Assembly (NCBI GenBank): GCA_002280555.1
Contig: NCEE01000004.1
Coordinates: 1-64,000 of the forward strand
Direction of reading: 5' to 3'
DNA: 64,000 bases
Source: Sphingomonas sp. 32-62-10
Lineage (GTDB): Bacteria > Pseudomonadota > Alphaproteobacteria > Sphingomonadales > Sphingomonadaceae
Shown here: piece by piece, positions 25,701 to 40,700 of the stretch
How the letters are laid out: each line of letters starts with the position of its first letter
Position numbering within the stretch: position 1 is the stretch's first letter
Made by a program: the position numbers and the translations under genes
Notes under the pieces: generated by a model
Databases searched by the model: none
What the model saw: only the letters and a program-made list of their open reading frames with translations
What the model was told of the DNA's origin: nothing

Positions 25701-28700
25701 CCGCGCGGCAAAGTTTACGCGGGCGCTATCGATCAGCGTCCCGTTTCGGTCATAGAGCCACGCTTCAGAGGGCTGCCATTGACGGCGCACCTGACCATAG
25801 CCGGGCAGCGGCGGCGGCTGGGTCACATAATCCAGGCCAGCGCCCTCTAGCACGAGCGCAACCAGCCCGCCAATTGCATAATGCGCTGGCCGCAACCCCC
25901 GAACCCAGCCGACAAACGCGTCGATCGACCGATCGGGCTGATCGGCCAACAGCGTCTGCAATCGGGCAATCCAGGTCATGCTATTTGGGGAGCACGGTCA
26001 CCGGGGCGTTGGGCAGGGCAGCGCGGATCGCGGGTGAATACATCGCCTCGACCCGGGTCGGTGGCAGGTTGAACCGGCCAGCACCATTCAGCCGCACCGT
26101 ATAGCTGACGGTGAAGCTGCCGCGCGGCACCCAGGCGAAATAGCCCCGCCACGTCGCGCCGCCACGCTCGACATAGCTTGGCGACACGCCGGCATCCCCG
26201 GTCACCTGCGCGAGCAGTGACGATTGACCGCCCTGATCGCCGATGATCGTGGCGCCTGCCGGTACCGGATCGCTCACCACCACCCAATTGCGTTCAGCCG
26301 ACGCGTCGACCGTGATCGTCACCTTCAGTACATCGCCGCGCGTTAGCACACCGGCCTTGCGCGCCTGCACGACCGACACCGTCTTGGTCATCTTGTAACC
26401 GGCGTTGAGCGGCTTGGTGAGCGGGACTGCGGCAGAGACCGACACCATCGCCCATGGGCCTGCCCCGCCGCTCTGCGTCAGTTTCAACGGGGTCTGTGCC
26501 TCTGGCAGCGGCAGGCTGACGAAACGTGACGGCTCGGCTAGCGGCCAGTTTCGCGTCAGCGTCGTGGTGCCGATCGATGCAGTGGTGACGCCAGCGATCG
26601 CCTCTGCCGGGTAAAGCCCGGCGAACTTGCGCGCCGCAATTGCACCCCAGGCATTGGCCGTCGTCGTGTCCCAATGCCCGCGCGATTGGCGCAGCGACAC
26701 GCCGACCATCATGCGCGGGGCATCATCCTGCCAGCCTGCGCGTCCGAGAACCGATACCAGCGCCTTGATCGCTGCCTCGTCACCCGATGACATCAGCCAC
26801 CACGCCGCGCTCGACTGATCGCTCAGATCGAGCCGCGTGCCTTCGTAAACGAGCCGTTTGCGCAGTTCGGCCTGCGCTGACCCCTTGAGCGCGGTGGCGT
26901 TGGCAAGGCCGGGCACCTTGTCGAGTGCGACCAGATAATCAGCAAGCTGCGCGGTCGGCATTTCGCCCACCGGGAGCCCGATCTGGCCGAGCATCGCAGG
27001 CGTCGCGGCCCCTGCGCGGGCTAGTGCCGCAAAGGCGGCGATCCGTTGCAACCGTACATCGCCATAATCCTCATGCCGTACGCGCCCGTCGACAACGGCC
27101 TTCAGCCCGTCGATCATCTTCGCACGCGGGCCCTCGGGTATCGGCAGCCCCGCTTCGGAGGCAATCGACAGGACATAGGCGGTCAGCGCCTCCGACCCTT
27201 CAAGCTTGTCCGACGGCCAATAGCGCAACAGGCCATCGGGTGCCTGATAGGTCGGGATTTCGCCTGCCAGCGCCGTCCAGCCCGCCACATCACCCAGCGC
27301 GACGATCCGTGACAGCCGCTGTTCGAAGCAGTTGTACGGATAGGCGGTCATGTACGACCGAACCCCCGCCAGGGGCGGCGCGAGCGTATCGGTGAGCCGG
27401 ATATCGACACTGCCACGCCCGGCAATCGCGCCGGCGGGCGCCCCGATCGGGATCGTCGTTGCCGCGCCGACGCGGGCCAGCGTCGCCGCCCACACTTCTA
27501 CGGGGACGGCGGGGACGATCTGCTGGTCGACCGTGATCTTGTCGACTGCCTTGCCATCGGCGCTTTTGGCGGAGACCTGCCAACGCAGGCTCGACAGGCC
27601 GTCGCGTGCGGTGAGATTCCACACGACCGGCGCGGCACCGCCCGCCGGGATGGTCACCGTCAGCGGCTTGCCGGTCGCGACGCGCGGCATCAGGTCAACC
27701 GTGGCGGTGACCGTCATCGGCTTGTCCGACCCGTTACGCATCGTGAACACCGCGCCGTAATTGTCACCCGTGCGCACCAGCGGCGGGATACCGCTGAAGA
27801 TGCTGAGGTCCTGCGCTGCGCGGATGTCGGTTTCGCCGGTGCCGAACAATTGTGCACCGTCAGTGGCAATTGCGACTAGCTTGAACGATGTCAGCGCATC
27901 ATTGAGCGTTACCGGCACGCGGGCATGACCGTTCGCATCCAGTGCAACGCGGCCCTTCCAGAGCAGCACCGGCTGGAAATTCTCGCGGTTGAGGCCGGAC
28001 AGATCACCGCCGCCGCCGCCAGCTTCGACGGCCTTTTTGCCGTAATGCCGCTTGCCGACGACTTGCGTTTGCGCCGTTGACGTCAGCACCGACAGCGACC
28101 GTTCGCCCATCATCGCGGCGAGCACATCCCAGCTTTCATTGGGGGCAAGCTGCAGCAGTGCCTGATCGACCGCGACAAACGCCACATCGGCGCTCGCCGC
28201 TGGCTTGCCGTCAGGTGTTTTTACATCGACATCAACTTGCGCCACATCGCGCGCGGCATAGCGCTCACGGTCCGCTTTCACGGTCACGCCGAGCCGATAC
28301 GCATCCCAGCCGACCTTCACCTTCGCGATACCCAGCCGGTAGGCGGGTTTGCTGAGGTCGACCAAGGCGGTGGCCTCGGGTGCCGGTTCATTCTTGGCGA
28401 CAATGCCCAACATCGCCCCGAAATCGGTCAGCCAGTCCCAGAAACCGCCTTGCACCCGGCCACGCACCGCCATGACGGACACGAAAACATCAGGGGCATA
28501 GCTGCCCGGCATCTTCACCTCGACGACGGGGTTCTTGCCCTCAAGATGCGTGACAAAGCTCGACAGCACGCCTTCGCGCTCGACAGTGACGAGCGCGGTC
28601 GCCTCGCGGAACGGCATGCGGACCTGGAAACGCGCGGTTTCGCCTGCCTTATATTCGGGCTTTTCGGGGATCACGTCCATCCGGTCGCCATTGTCGCCGC

Positions 28701-31700
28701 CGAACCACCAATCGTCATCACCGACCAGCCAGGTCGAGACGGTGCTGCGCGCCAGATTGCCCGCGGCATCGGTGGTCGTGGCAACGGCATAGACTTCGCC
28801 CGACACGCCGGGGTTAATCGCACAGGTCGCCAGCCCTTGCGCGTCGGTGGTCGCACTGCAGGTGGCGGCCAGCTTGGTGGTCTTCATTTGGTTGTCATAG
28901 GCGTAGAAGCCGCCGATCAACCGGCGACGTGCGGTCAGGATTTCGCGATTATAGAGCGCGACGGTGATCGCCTGATTGGCGATCGGCTTGCCCTCGGTAT
29001 CGACCGCGACGAGCCGAAGCCGCAGATCATCCTGCTTCATCAGCCAGCCATCGGTCTTGATCCCGATCCGCACCGCCGACGGGTGAATGGCGATGCTGCG
29101 TGACGCGGTGAGCACCTCGCCATTGGCGTCCTGATAATCCATCTCGACAAGCATGTTTGCCGCGCCGTCGAGTGTTTGCGGTACCTCGATCGCGGTGCGG
29201 GCGGTGCCATCTGCCCCCAAGGTGACGGGCAGGGTTTGGGTTGGGGGCAGCGGGGTCTGCTCCTCCTCGCCATCGCCGTTCATCGCTTTGACGCCCTCGG
29301 TCACGGCCTTGCCACCGAAGGTGTAGCCCTCGTAACCGGCAGGCGTGCTGATATTGCCGAACCAGCCGACGCGGACATCGACCGGCAGATTGGCAGCACC
29401 GCCGCCCGACAAATAGCCGACGAACAGATCGACCGGCAGCGTCTTGGGCCGGATCGCGGCTTCTTTCGGCCCGGTCACGGTCGCGCGCATCGTCGGCAGG
29501 CGATATTCGTCGACCTTGAACGATTGGCTGGTGAAGATCGTCTTGTCGCCGCTAATAACTTGCAGGTCGTAATCGCCCATCGGCGCGCCCTGCGGCGCTA
29601 CCCAAGTCGTCTCGCCGATGCCGCTGGCGTCGATGCTGAGCGGCAGGTCGAATTGCGTGTCCGATCCGCGGTGCGACAGTCGCAACGTGCCGGTAAAGGC
29701 TGGTGTGGTCGCGAAACCCTCCGCAATGGGCTTGCGGACGATGTGTTTCATGTTGATCGTCTCGCCCTGGCGGACGAGCGCACGATCGAACACGGTATGG
29801 ACGATGTCGTCACGCGCCGAATAGCCATAGGGCAGGTCGAAATCATAAGGACGGATGCCCTCGCCCCAATCGGTCAGCGTGAAGCTGAAATCATCGTCCT
29901 TGCGTGCCGAGACCATCAGCGCATGCTCGGATCCCTCGCATGAGGCATAGGTTTCGGGCGCCGGCAGACCGCTGGGGATCAGCACGCCGCCGCTCTTGTC
30001 GGTAACACCACGCGCGAGCACTTTGCCGGTACAGCTATCGGAAACGGCCACCGCCGCATTGGCGACTGGCTTGCCACTGTCGAGCGACGTCACCCACGCA
30101 AGGCTGCGGTCACGGCCCCATTTGAAGTGGACCGCCATGTTCGTGACGAGCGCGGCACTGGCGACATAACGCGGCGCATCACGGCCGAGCAGCGCATTGC
30201 CGAGCTTTGGACTGGCCAGCTCGACCACATAGAATCCCGGCTTGGTCAGCGGAATGCCGACGACCTCGAAATCCTTGCCCTTGCCCGGCAGACCGACCGA
30301 CAGATCATTGCCCTGATTTGCCGCGAGGATCGGCTTGGAACCGGTGTCGTTGATCGTCACCTTTTCCTTGCCGCGCATTTCCTCATGGCTGGCATAGTCA
30401 TCGGCATCGTCGACGGTCCGCAGCCACTGTGCGATCTGTCCGTCGGTGCCGTCGATCTTCAGCGTTTGCCCGGCAATCGCCAGATTGCGCCCGCGCAGCC
30501 CCGGTTCGACATTGCGCACGGTGACCGGCAGCACGCCGCCTTCTCGAGCTTCCAAGATGCCGAACGGAGCGGCGAACTTCACCAGCGGCGGGGCTTCATC
30601 GAAACGGATATCGAGTGGGAAACGCTCCGCATTGGAGAGCGGACGGCCACTCTCGTCTTTGATGTCGGCAGGCAGAATCAGCTTCGCGGTGCTCGCGGCG
30701 GGCAGCGGGGTGGCAAAGCTGATATCGCTGACGGTTGACTGCCGTTTGGTATCGGCATCGAATTTGGGGGCGATCGATTTACCGTCGGCGGTCTGGATGC
30801 GAATTTGCTCAGCAACGCTTTTCGCGATTGGCGCGGAAAAACGCACATATGCCTTTTCGACCGGGCTGCACCCGGCCTGCGGGTTGATGCGGCCGCATTC
30901 GAACCGTGCTGTAAAGGGTTTGCGCACGGTATAGTCGAAGCGTTGATCGGACCCGGCGAGCTTCCCGCTGGCGCCGGCGATCTTGCCCGACCAGACGATC
31001 GCCATGTCGCGCCCCGGGGGCAGCGGACGACGGCACTTCAACGCCGTGATCCCGGCTGTCATCGATTGGCGATCAGCCTCTGCCGCCGGAATCGCGGCTG
31101 GCAAACCAGCATTTTCCAGGAAGCTCGTCACTTCATACCGGTCAGTACCAAGCTCGCCGAGCAGCTTGGGCGCAACATCGGCACCGAGCACATCGACGGG
31201 GATTTTTTCGCCGATGCCATCGACTGCACAATAGGCGTTGGCGGCGACTGATGCAGGCGTTGCGGGCATGTTCGCGGCGATCAGGAACACCTGATCCTCC
31301 TCGATCTCACCGCCATATTGACCCGGCAGGATTGCGCGCGCCACCGGGCCGCCAGCATCGACCTTGAAGCTGCGCTGCCCGCCAACGGCAAAGCCCGACA
31401 CGGTCTTCAGCCCATCGACCAGATCGAAGCTACACGTGGTTCCGCCGGGCAATGGCGTTTTGAATTCATGAACGAAGGTCTGCTGATCGACCCAGCGGCC
31501 TTCGCCGGCAATCGCGCAGGTCACCTTGAAGGGGGAAGCAGCGCGCGGATCGCCCAGCGCGACGATCGGCTGGCTGAAACGGGCGGTGAACCGTTCGATC
31601 GCGCCATTCCCGATGCCGGGCGTGGCGACAATGACTTGCGGAGAGTTATCCCCCGAAGCGCTGATCGGGGCGACCACAAGGGCCAGGAATGCTAGACGGG

Positions 31701-34700
31701 AGACCAGCTTCATCATCGCCCCTTTGCGGAAAAGGATAAGGTTAACTACCGGTCGCGGCTCTTTCGGTCCAGTACGGAATAATGTGTTACACCAGTGGCT
31801 TGCGGTATCAGCAAAGCTGGGGAACAACTCGGGTCGGTCCGAATCGGGGGAATCGCGGTTGATCGACTTTGGGGGTGGCATCGCGCTCGTCGATTTCATC
31901 GCGCGCGAATCCTTGCTGTTTGCCGTTATTGGCATCGCAATTGGCGGGATCGATGATCTCGCCGTTGATATTGTATTCCTGATCCGCACTGGCTGGCGGC
32001 ACCAGGCAAGGCGGCGCGTGCCCGTGCCCACGCTCGCCGATTTTGCCGCACCCGAGCCGCAGGGCCGGATCGTGGTATTTGTTGCCGCATGGGATGAGGC
32101 CAATGTGATCGGCGCCATGCTTGAAGCAGCGCTCGCGCGGTTCGATCATCCCAATTACAGTATTTATGTCGGTACCTATCCCAATGATCCGGCGACGACG
32201 GATGCAGTCGCGGCGATCGCGCTGCGCGATGCGCGCATCAAGCTGGTGATCGGCGATGATCCCGGCCCGACGACCAAGGCTGCCAATCTGAATGCTCTTT
32301 GGCACGCACTGGCGCGCGATGAGGCTGAAGGGGGTGATCGGGCGCGGGCGATTGTGCTTCATGACGCAGAAGATGTCGTTCACCCGCACGAACTGCGTCT
32401 GTTCGATCGATTGATCGGCCGGTACGCGGCGGTGCAACTCCCGGTGTTGCCCTTGGTTCAGGGCGGATCACGGCTGATATCGGGCCATTATTGCGACGAA
32501 TTTGCCGAATCGCATGCCAAGCAGCTCGTCGTCCGCCAGGCGCTTGGCGTCGGACTGCCGCTAGCCGGGGTTGGTTGCGCCATATCGCGCGCGCTGTTGG
32601 AGGTCGTGGCGGCGGCGCGCGGCGGCGAGCCGTTTGATGCCCAGAGCCTGACCGAAGATTACGAACTGGGCCTGCATGTCGCCGCCCTGGGCGGCCAATC
32701 GATCATGGCGCGCGTGCATGAATATCGGGGTGGCCCGGTGGTGGCGGTTCGCGCCTATTTCCCGTCGACGTTGAACGCCGCTGTTCGCCAAAAGGCCCGC
32801 TGGATGATCGGGATTGCGCTGGCGGGTTGGGATCGGATCGGCTGGGGGCGCCGGTTCGCCTGGGGAGATCACTGGATGCGCATGCGTGATCGGCGCGGGC
32901 CGCTGGCCGTGCTGGTGCTGGCCGCTGCCTACCTAACGCTGGTCGCCACTGCGCTGTCCCTTTTGAGCCATGCCTTGTTGGGCACGGCGCCTGCGCCGCT
33001 GCCGCTTCCCGAGTTTGTCATCGCCGCCAATGCGCTGTTGCTTGGCTGGCGGCTGGCCATGCGCGCTGCCTTTACGACGGCGGCCTATGGCTGGCGGGAG
33101 GGGCTATGGTCGGTTCCGCGCGCGCTGGTGGCCAACATCATCGCGCTGCTTGCGGCCCGGCGGGCAATCATCCGCTATGTGGCGATGCTGCGGGGGTCGG
33201 CACTTGAATGGGACAAGACGGCACATGTTTTCCCCGAGCTCGCTGGCGGACAAGCACGGTGATTGCGCGCGGGAATGCGATCCGGTTCCTTGCCGTCGTG
33301 CTTGGGGCGTGGGTGGCAGTGCGCGCGACGATGCTCTTGCCACAACCCGGCACGCGCACTGCGTTGCGGCCAAATGTTCGCGCGGTGGCACCACGCGACG
33401 CTGGCCAACCGGCGATAGTGCGAACGGCGATAGTGGGAACGGCAATAATCGCAATTAACCGGCAAGGCGGGCGCGGTTCTCGCCAAGTTCCTCCGCGCAG
33501 TCCGGTTCGCCAGGACTCCTTCAACCAACCATCCGATCGGCATCGGGTCGCCCATATCACCACGCCTGTCGGTATCGCTGAGCCGGTCGCACGGGCTGCG
33601 GTAGCGCCGTCAGCTACCACCATCGTCCCCCACAATCCGGCTGACCATGGCGCGAAGCTCACCCCATTGCCATCGCGCTGGTCGGGCAGCTTGTGGCTTG
33701 TTGTTCGCGATGGCCGGGGCCTCGGCGCCAGTTTGTCGGGTAGCCAGCTTGGCGGCAGCCAGACGGGATTGCGGCTGGCCTATGCGCTTGGCGCGGCGCG
33801 GCGGGTGGCCATTGTCGGGCGCTTCGCCAGTCCCCTGGGCGGATCAGGGCAGGAAGGGGCGATCGGCATTGAATGGCGGCCAACCCGCCTGCCCGTTCGG
33901 CTTGTCGCCGAACAGCGGATCGGCATCAACGATGCGGCAGGCGGGCCCTCGCTGGGGCTGGTAGGCGGCGCGGGGCCACTACCAGTCGGGCAGGGCTTTT
34001 GGTTGGAAGGCTATGGTCAGGCCGGTCTTATCAAGCGCACGACCATTATTGCTTATGCCGATGGCGCGGTGCGGATCAACCGGCGAGTGGCAATGATCGC
34101 AGGCACCCCGATCGATCTGGGGGGCGGGAGCTGGGGGGCGATCCAGCCCGGTGCCGCCCGGCTTGACCTTGGCCCGTCGATTGGCGCGCGCCTCCCGATC
34201 GGCGCGAACCGGGTCCGTCTGTCACTTGACTGGCGGCAGCGTGTGGCGGGTAATGCACGGCCAGGATCGGGTCCGGCGCTGTCGATTGGCACCGATTTCT
34301 AGCATCGCGCGCGTCGGTCCTTCCGCCGTGCGCCCGAAAGGGATATCGCGGGTATCCACATGGACGTTTACCTGCCCATCGCCAATCTGAGCGTAAATGC
34401 GCTCGTCATCATCCTGCTCGGCGGCGGGGTGGGTCTGTTATCGGGCATGTTCGGGGTGGGCGGCGGGTTTCTGACGACGCCGTTGCTGATCGTTTATGGC
34501 ATTCCGCCCACCGTTGCCGCGGCATCGGCCGCCAGCCAGGTGACCGGCGCAAGCGTTTCGGGCGTATTCGCGCATTTCCGGCGCAATGGCGTGGATGTGA
34601 AAATGGGCGGCGTGCTCGTGGCAGGCGGTGTGGTCGGCTCGTTTGTGGGGGCATGGATCTTCCAGCTGCTTCAAGCGAGCGGCCAGATCGATACGGTGAT

Positions 34701-37700
34701 CGCGATCATCTATGTGCTGCTGCTCGGCTCGATCGGCACGATGATGGCCCGCGAATCGGTGCTGAGCATTCGCGCGATCCAGTCCGGGGTTACGGTCCGC
34801 GCGCGGACAAGGCGGCATCATCCACTGGTCGCGGCACTGCCGCTGCGGACGCGTTTTTACCGGTCGGGCCTCTATATTTCGCCGCTTGCACCGCTGATGC
34901 TCGGTTTTTTCGTTGGCATTCTTACGATCCTGCTTGGCATTGGCGGCGGCTTCATCCTCGTGCCCGCGATGCTGTACCTGATCGGCATGACGACGCAGGT
35001 GGTGGTGGGCACTTCGCTGTTCCAAACATTGTTCGTCACCGCCACGGCAACGATGGTGCATGCCATGACGACCAAGGCGGTCGATATCGTGCTCGCCGCA
35101 CTGTTGCTGTTCGGCTCGGTGGTTGGGGCGCAGGTTGGTGCCCGGCTCGCAAGTCGCGTGAAGCCGGAATATCTGCGGCTGGCGCTGGCCATCATCGTGC
35201 TGCTGGTCGCTTTCCGGGTGGCGATTGGTCTGGGTTTCCGCCCGGATGAGCTCTATTCGGTCGAGTTGACGTGAAGTGGGCGTTGCTGGCGCTGGCCATG
35301 GCGTCGCCGTTGCTGATGGCGCAGGCAAAACCCGTGCTGGTACCCGATGTCTCGCAGCGCGATATCGAGATTGCCTACAGCTTCACCGGTGCGGAGTTGC
35401 TGCTGTTCGGCGCGATCCTCTATCCCGGCGGGCGCGTGCCGACCGAGCGTGACGCCGATATCGTGGTCGTCGTCAAGGGCCCGTCGCAGTCGATTCTGGT
35501 GCGCGAAAAGCAAAAGATCGCTGGGATCTGGGTGAATGCCGCGCGGATGCGCTATTTGTCAGCACCGTCCTTTTACGCGATAGCCTCCTCGCGGCCGATC
35601 GATACGCTGGTCGATGATCGTACTAGAGCGATTTATGAACTGGGGCTCGATAGCCTGCAGCTTTCGCCCGGCAGCAATACGCCAAGTGCCGAACAGTCGC
35701 GCTTTGCCCAAGGGCTGGTGGCTCTCAAGCGACGCACGGGGCTTTATTATGAGGCGCCCCGTGCTGTGGAGATCGCGGATCGCGTGCTCTATCGCGCCCG
35801 GCTGCGTATTCCTGCCCGCGTGCCGGTAGGCCGTTTTACAGCTGAGACTTTCCTGATCCGCGACGGCCGCGTGCTGGCGGCGGCGGTACGCGATATCGAC
35901 ATCCGTAAATCGGGATTTGAGCGGTTCGTGGCGCGCGCTGCGGATCGCAATGCCTTTGCTTATGGGCTGGCCGCGGTGGCGTTGTCGGTACTGCTGGGCT
36001 GGAGCGCCGGCTGGATCGCCCGCCGCTTCTAAACAGTCGTTACGAACACGGTATTTTTACGAATCACCGTGCATGATCCGGGTTCGCCACGGCCGGGGAT
36101 CACCTCTTCATGAATGACAGCGCCCAGTTCAGCGCCTTTGACACCGATCGTCAGGCGGCGTCGCCCGCGATCATGGGCAATCCACAAACCGAGACGGCGA
36201 GCGGGATTGGTGTTGTGTTCGAGATCGCCGGATCGAGCAGCCAGATCCTGCTCGATAGCGTGGCGCTCGATCGGCTGGCACAAAGCGCTGATCCGGTGAT
36301 CGCATCGGCCGGGCAGGTCGGTGCGCAGGTCAAGATGCGGATCGGGAGCACCTGGCTCATCGCCAATATCCGTTCGTTGAAGCTCGCTGACGGGCAGGGT
36401 GATCACGGCGACCACATCATCGCGGCCATCGATTTTCTTGGTGAGGGCGATGAGGAAAAGCTGACCGGCAAGCTCTATAAGTTCCGGCGCGGCGTCACGC
36501 GTTATCCGATGCCGGGCTGCGCGGTGTATCCTGTGTCTACCGCTGACCTGAAGCAAATTTATGCCGCCGATGATCGCGCCAATATCGAGATCGGCACCGT
36601 CTATCCGACGCGCGACATTCGGGCGGCGCTGTACATCGATGCGCTGCTCGGCAAGCATTTCGCGCTGCTCGGCTCGACCGGAACAGGTAAGTCGACATCG
36701 GCTGCGCTGATCCTGCACCGCATCTGCGATATGGCACCGCAAGGTCATATTGTGATGGTCGATCCGCACGGCGAATATGCCGCCGCCTTCAAGACCAATG
36801 GTGCGATCTACGACGTATCCAATCTGCAGATGCCGTACTGGCTGATGAATTTTGAGGAACATTGCGAAGTGTTCGTCACCAGCCACGGGTCAGAACGCCA
36901 GATCGACTCCGATATCCTCGCCAAATGCCTGTTGATGGCGCGCGCCAAGGGCCGGCTGGGGCAAGAGATTTCGAAGCTGACGGTCGATGCGCCGATCCCC
37001 TATCTGCTCAGCGATCTGACCAATCTGATCACGCTGGAAATGGGCAAGATGGACCGGGCGGGCGATACCGCCCCCTATTTGCGACTGAAGACCAAGATCG
37101 ATGAGGTAAAGGCCGATCCACGCTACGGTTTCATGTTTTCGGGCATGTTGGTCGCCGATACGATGGCGGGGTTCATCGAACGCGTGTTTCGTCTGCCGGG
37201 GGACGGCAAGCCGATCTCGATCATCGACGTGTCGGGTGTGCCTTCTGAAATTACCGCCGTCGTCGTCGCGGTGCTGGCGCGGATGGTGTTCGATTTCGCG
37301 ATCTGGTCACGCAACGAGCCGCAGCGTCCGATTCTGCTCGTCTGCGAAGAGGCGCATCGTTACATTCCAGCAGCCGATAACATGACCTCGGTCGGCCGGA
37401 TTCTCAGCCGGATCGCGAAGGAAGGCCGCAAATACGGCGTGTCGCTGGGGTTGATTACGCAGCGGCCGTCCGATCTGGCCGAAGGCGTGCTGTCGCAATG
37501 CGGCACGATCATCGCGATGCGCTTGAACAATGATCGCGATCAGGCTTTTGTGCGCGCCGCCATGCCTGAAGGCGCGCGTGGTTTCCTCGACGTCATCCCC
37601 GCGTTGCGCAATCGCGAGTGCATCGTCTGCGGCGAAGGTGTCGCGGTGCCGATCCGAGTGTCGTTCGATTCGCTGGCCGAGGACCGCCGCCCGGCTTCCG

Positions 37701-40700
37701 AAGACCCGCTCTTCTCGCAACTATGGCGGGAAGTGGGGCAGGAAGATCAGATCATCGCGCGTACCATCAAGCGCTGGCGATCCCAGGGTCACTGATCAAG
37801 TATCGATGACGGTGCCCGTCAATTCTCGGTCGTGTCGCCAATCAGCACCGAGTTAAGGTCAGCGTGCGCCGGGTTTGACGGCCAGCAACGCGGCCACGCG
37901 CGCCTTGAACGCGCGCAACGCTGATCCTGAAAGCTGCGCCACTTGCGTGAAGGTCATATTGCGCGGGTTCACGGCCACACCATTGCGCCACACTTCGTAA
38001 TGAAGGTGCGGGCCGGTCGACATGCCGGTTGATCCGACATAGCCGATGATCTGCCCTTGCGCGACGCGCGTGCCCGAACGAACCGCGATCCGGCTCATAT
38101 GGCCATAGCCCGTGGCCAGACCCCCAGCATGCGCCAGCTTCACGAAATTGCCATAGCCGCGGCTGCGACCGGCGAGCGCGACTATACCATCCATCGACGC
38201 GCGAATCGGCGCGCCATAGGGGGCACCATAATCGACACCCTTGTGCATCCGCATCATCCGCATAATCGGATGAAACCGCACGCCATAGCCCGATGTCATC
38301 CGGCCAGCGACCGGCGTTGCCATTACGCCGCGGCGTTCGCCGACGCCTGATGCTTCAAACCATTGGCCGCTCTTGCCCTCGCCCCAGCGGACGAGCTGCA
38401 CCTTTTTATTGTCCCGTTCTAGCCCGGCATACAATAACTCGCCGATCTGGACTTCGCCGGTTGCGGCACGGGCCTGGCGGATGACGAGATCGAAAACGTT
38501 GCTCGCCTGAACGTCACGGCCGATCGACAGGCGGCTTGCAAGGGCGCGAATATAGGCCTCGACGGCCTTGGCGGGGGCCCCTGCCGCCCGAGCGGAACGG
38601 TACAGGCTCTGCCCCACCACGCCGCGAATGCGCAGCGGTGTGTTGTCGATCGCGATCGGTTCGGGCGTCATCACCAGTTGACCATTGGTGCGGGCGACCG
38701 ACACGTTGAGGTCGAACCGCGCCCGGAAGCGCAGATTATCGAGCGGGCGGGGTACGTCGCGGCTTGGCCGACGCCCCAGGGTCATCGCCAGTTGGGTGCC
38801 GGGTCTGATTGCTGACAGGGATACAGCGCGTGCCACCATATCGGTGACCGTGGCGGCTTCATCACGGGCAACGCCGGCGCGAGTCAAAACGCGCGAGAAG
38901 CTGTCGCCGCTGCCGAGCGTCGCTGCCAGTTCGATGATCGGGCGTTCGGGGGTTTCGGCCAGCGGTGCAACCAGATCATTGGCGGCGATTCGCCGACCCG
39001 TATTGGCACCAAGCCCCAGCGGCGTAATCGCTTGTGCGCGCGATGCTTCCCACGCCGATCCTTCCAGTGGTGCTGGTGTCGCACCGATCAGCGAATTCTC
39101 GAGCCCGGGCGACATATAGCAGGTCGCGGCGATCAAGGCCGTGCAAGTGGCGGCGCCGCGCCACCAGGTCGCCGAGCCGATCTGCGCGCCGAGGTCAGGC
39201 GCCCACTCGATTTGCGCGATGCGATGGCGGATTTCGTCGAACCGGTCAGTGCGGGTTTGCGGGACGATCGCGCGGCCAAAGGTCAGCGCTGCGGCACCAC
39301 CCCCCTGATCAAGATCATGATCGCTGCGTAGAAACACAGCCGCTCCCGCCAAATCGCGTGCACCACCCACCAGATGCGCGCTGGAATAGCGACTGTGACG
39401 CCACACCCCTAAAGTCAAATTAACCCGCTGTCCCACTTGTCCCGATTACGACGAGTCGTGCGACTCCGCCGATGAACAGAGGCAGGGCGAAAAATTGGCG
39501 GATTTCTGTGCTTAACTTGCGAAAATCGTTAACGAAGATTTTTCATGGTCTGGGCGGTTGCGCTCGCGCCTTTGCCACGCGATCTTGGGCTCATCATGAC
39601 TGGACATGCCACCCGCCCGGTCACCGCCGTTTTGGGCCCGACCAATACCGGCAAAACGCATCTCGCGATTGAGCGGATGTGCGGTCATTCGAGTGGCATG
39701 ATCGGTTTTCCGCTGCGGCTGTTGGCGCGCGAAGTCTATGATCGGGTGGTGAAAATCAAGGGTGCCGGGCAGGTGGCGCTGATCACCGGCGAAGAGAAGA
39801 TCGTCCCGCGCGATGCCCGCTGGTTCCTGTGCACCGCCGAAAGCATGCCGATCGACAAGGATCTCGCGTTTGTCGGCATTGATGAGGCGCAACTGGGGGC
39901 CGATGCGGAGCGCGGCCATGTCTTTACCGATCGCCTGTTGCGGGCGCGGGGGCGTGAAGAAACCATGGTGCTGGGATCGGAAGCGCTGCGACCGATGATC
40001 AAGACATTGGTGCCCGATGCCGACATTCTCTCGCGACCGCGCTTTTCGACGCTCAGCTATGCCGGCGCGCGCAAGATTTCCCGGCTGCCCAAGCGCTCCG
40101 TGATCGTCGCCTTTTCCGCCGAAGAGGTTTATGCCGTTGCTGAGATGCTGCGGCGGCTGCGGGGTGGTGCCGCCGTGGTGATGGGGGCGCTTTCCCCGCG
40201 CACCCGCAACGCCCAGGTGGCGATGTTCCAGGCAGGCGAGGTCGATTATCTGGTCGCGACCGATGCGATCGGCATGGGGCTCAACATGGATGTCGCCCAT
40301 GTCGCCTTTGCATCGCTTCGCAAGTTCGACGGGCACCGCCAGCGCCGCCTGACGGTTGCGGAAATGGCGCAGATTGCGGGGCGCGCCGGGCGGCACCAGC
40401 GCGACGGGACTTTTGGTGCGCTGAGCGAGGAGGGGCCGGGCGCCTTTACCCCCGAAGAAGTGCTCGCCATTGAGGAGCACCGCTTTCCCCGGCTCGAGCA
40501 TCTCTATTGGCGCAATGGCCAGCCAGCGACCGCCAGCATCGATGATCTGGTCGCCGATCTCGAACAAAAGCCACTTTCGCCGGTATTGCGCGCGGCGCCC
40601 GAATCGATTGATCTCGCGGTGCTGAAGCGGCTCGCAGAGGAAGATGGCGTGCGCGCCCGTACGCGCGGCAGTGCGATGGTCAACCGCTTCTGGGCGGCGT